DNA of 64,000 bases. Origin: Lepidodermella squamata (taxonomy: Eukaryota > Gastrotricha). This document shows positions 63,963-64,000 of the stretch, in pieces (within the stretch, counting starts at the first letter, position 1; every line of letters begins with the position of its first letter). A program made the translations under genes and the position numbers. The notes below the pieces were generated by a model, which was not told where the DNA came from, ran no database searches, and saw only the letters and a program-made list of their open reading frames with translations. The stretch is from contig JBLDXI010000025.1 of assembly GCA_047495785.1 (NCBI GenBank), forward strand, positions 806,001 through 870,000. The letters run 5' to 3'.

Positions 63963-64000
63963 TACTCACACTGCATCATTCCCCACAAGAGCAAGAACCA

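Overview
This window is nuclear DNA from an animal, very probably a small invertebrate. The grounds are spliced genes with GT-AG introns of about 45-110 bp, RING/B-box/coiled-coil (TRIM-like) proteins, a class C GPCR, ShKT domains and a Ty3/gypsy retrotransposon primed by tRNA-Gly. The phylum cannot be fixed from the sequence. No rRNA gene, ordinary tRNA gene, CRISPR array or bacterial operon is visible.

Layout. 1-10.7 kb: two same-strand GH35 beta-galactosidase paralogues (the first cut by the window edge) around a perfect 211-bp inverted repeat with tRNA-like pol III boxes, two small unrecognised ORFs, and a head-to-head pair of genes for an identical 99-aa secreted PAN-domain protein. 11-14.4 kb: a stray coiled-coil exon, another head-to-head PAN pair (one intact, one dead), then the 3' end of a RING-ankyrin gene. 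14.5-23.3 kb: a young Ty3/gypsy element joined to a second, coding-poor LTR unit, inserted antisense in the ankyrin exon of that gene. 23.3-44.7 kb: a minus-strand tandem array of RING-B-box-coiled-coil-ankyrin genes (one broken by the transposon, four intact copies, one decayed copy and loose fragments), with small plus-strand PAN genes among them. 45-52 kb: a foldback repeat, a single-exon GABA-B-like receptor, another PAN gene, a dead RING exon and a foldback minisatellite. 52.6-59.1 kb: a degenerate RING-ankyrin gene with a PAN gene in its 3.6-kb intron. 59.7-64 kb: another foldback minisatellite, a three-exon gene for a secreted protein with two fungal-type CBM1 domains and two ShKT domains, and a pogo/Tigger-like MITE.

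The main biology is a birth-and-death cluster of two interleaved families. The first is intracellular TRIM-like E3 ligase candidates in which ankyrin repeats sit where other TRIMs carry SPRY or NHL domains. They have a nearly invariant exon plan: 42-63, 178, 218-224, 360, 147-153 and 1329-1335 nt. The second is secreted 99-103-aa PAN/apple proteins with a common promoter block (a TGCGTCAT bZIP-like site and a CAATAAATACC TATA-like box) and one phase-1 intron, which the identical pair has lost. Two PAN genes lie in introns of RING-ankyrin genes on the opposite strand. Defence or environmental recognition is a reasonable hypothesis but is inferred only from domain type, tandem amplification and decay.

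Exon joins were read by eye from splice consensus, reading phase and agreement between paralogues. No alignment or database search was run.
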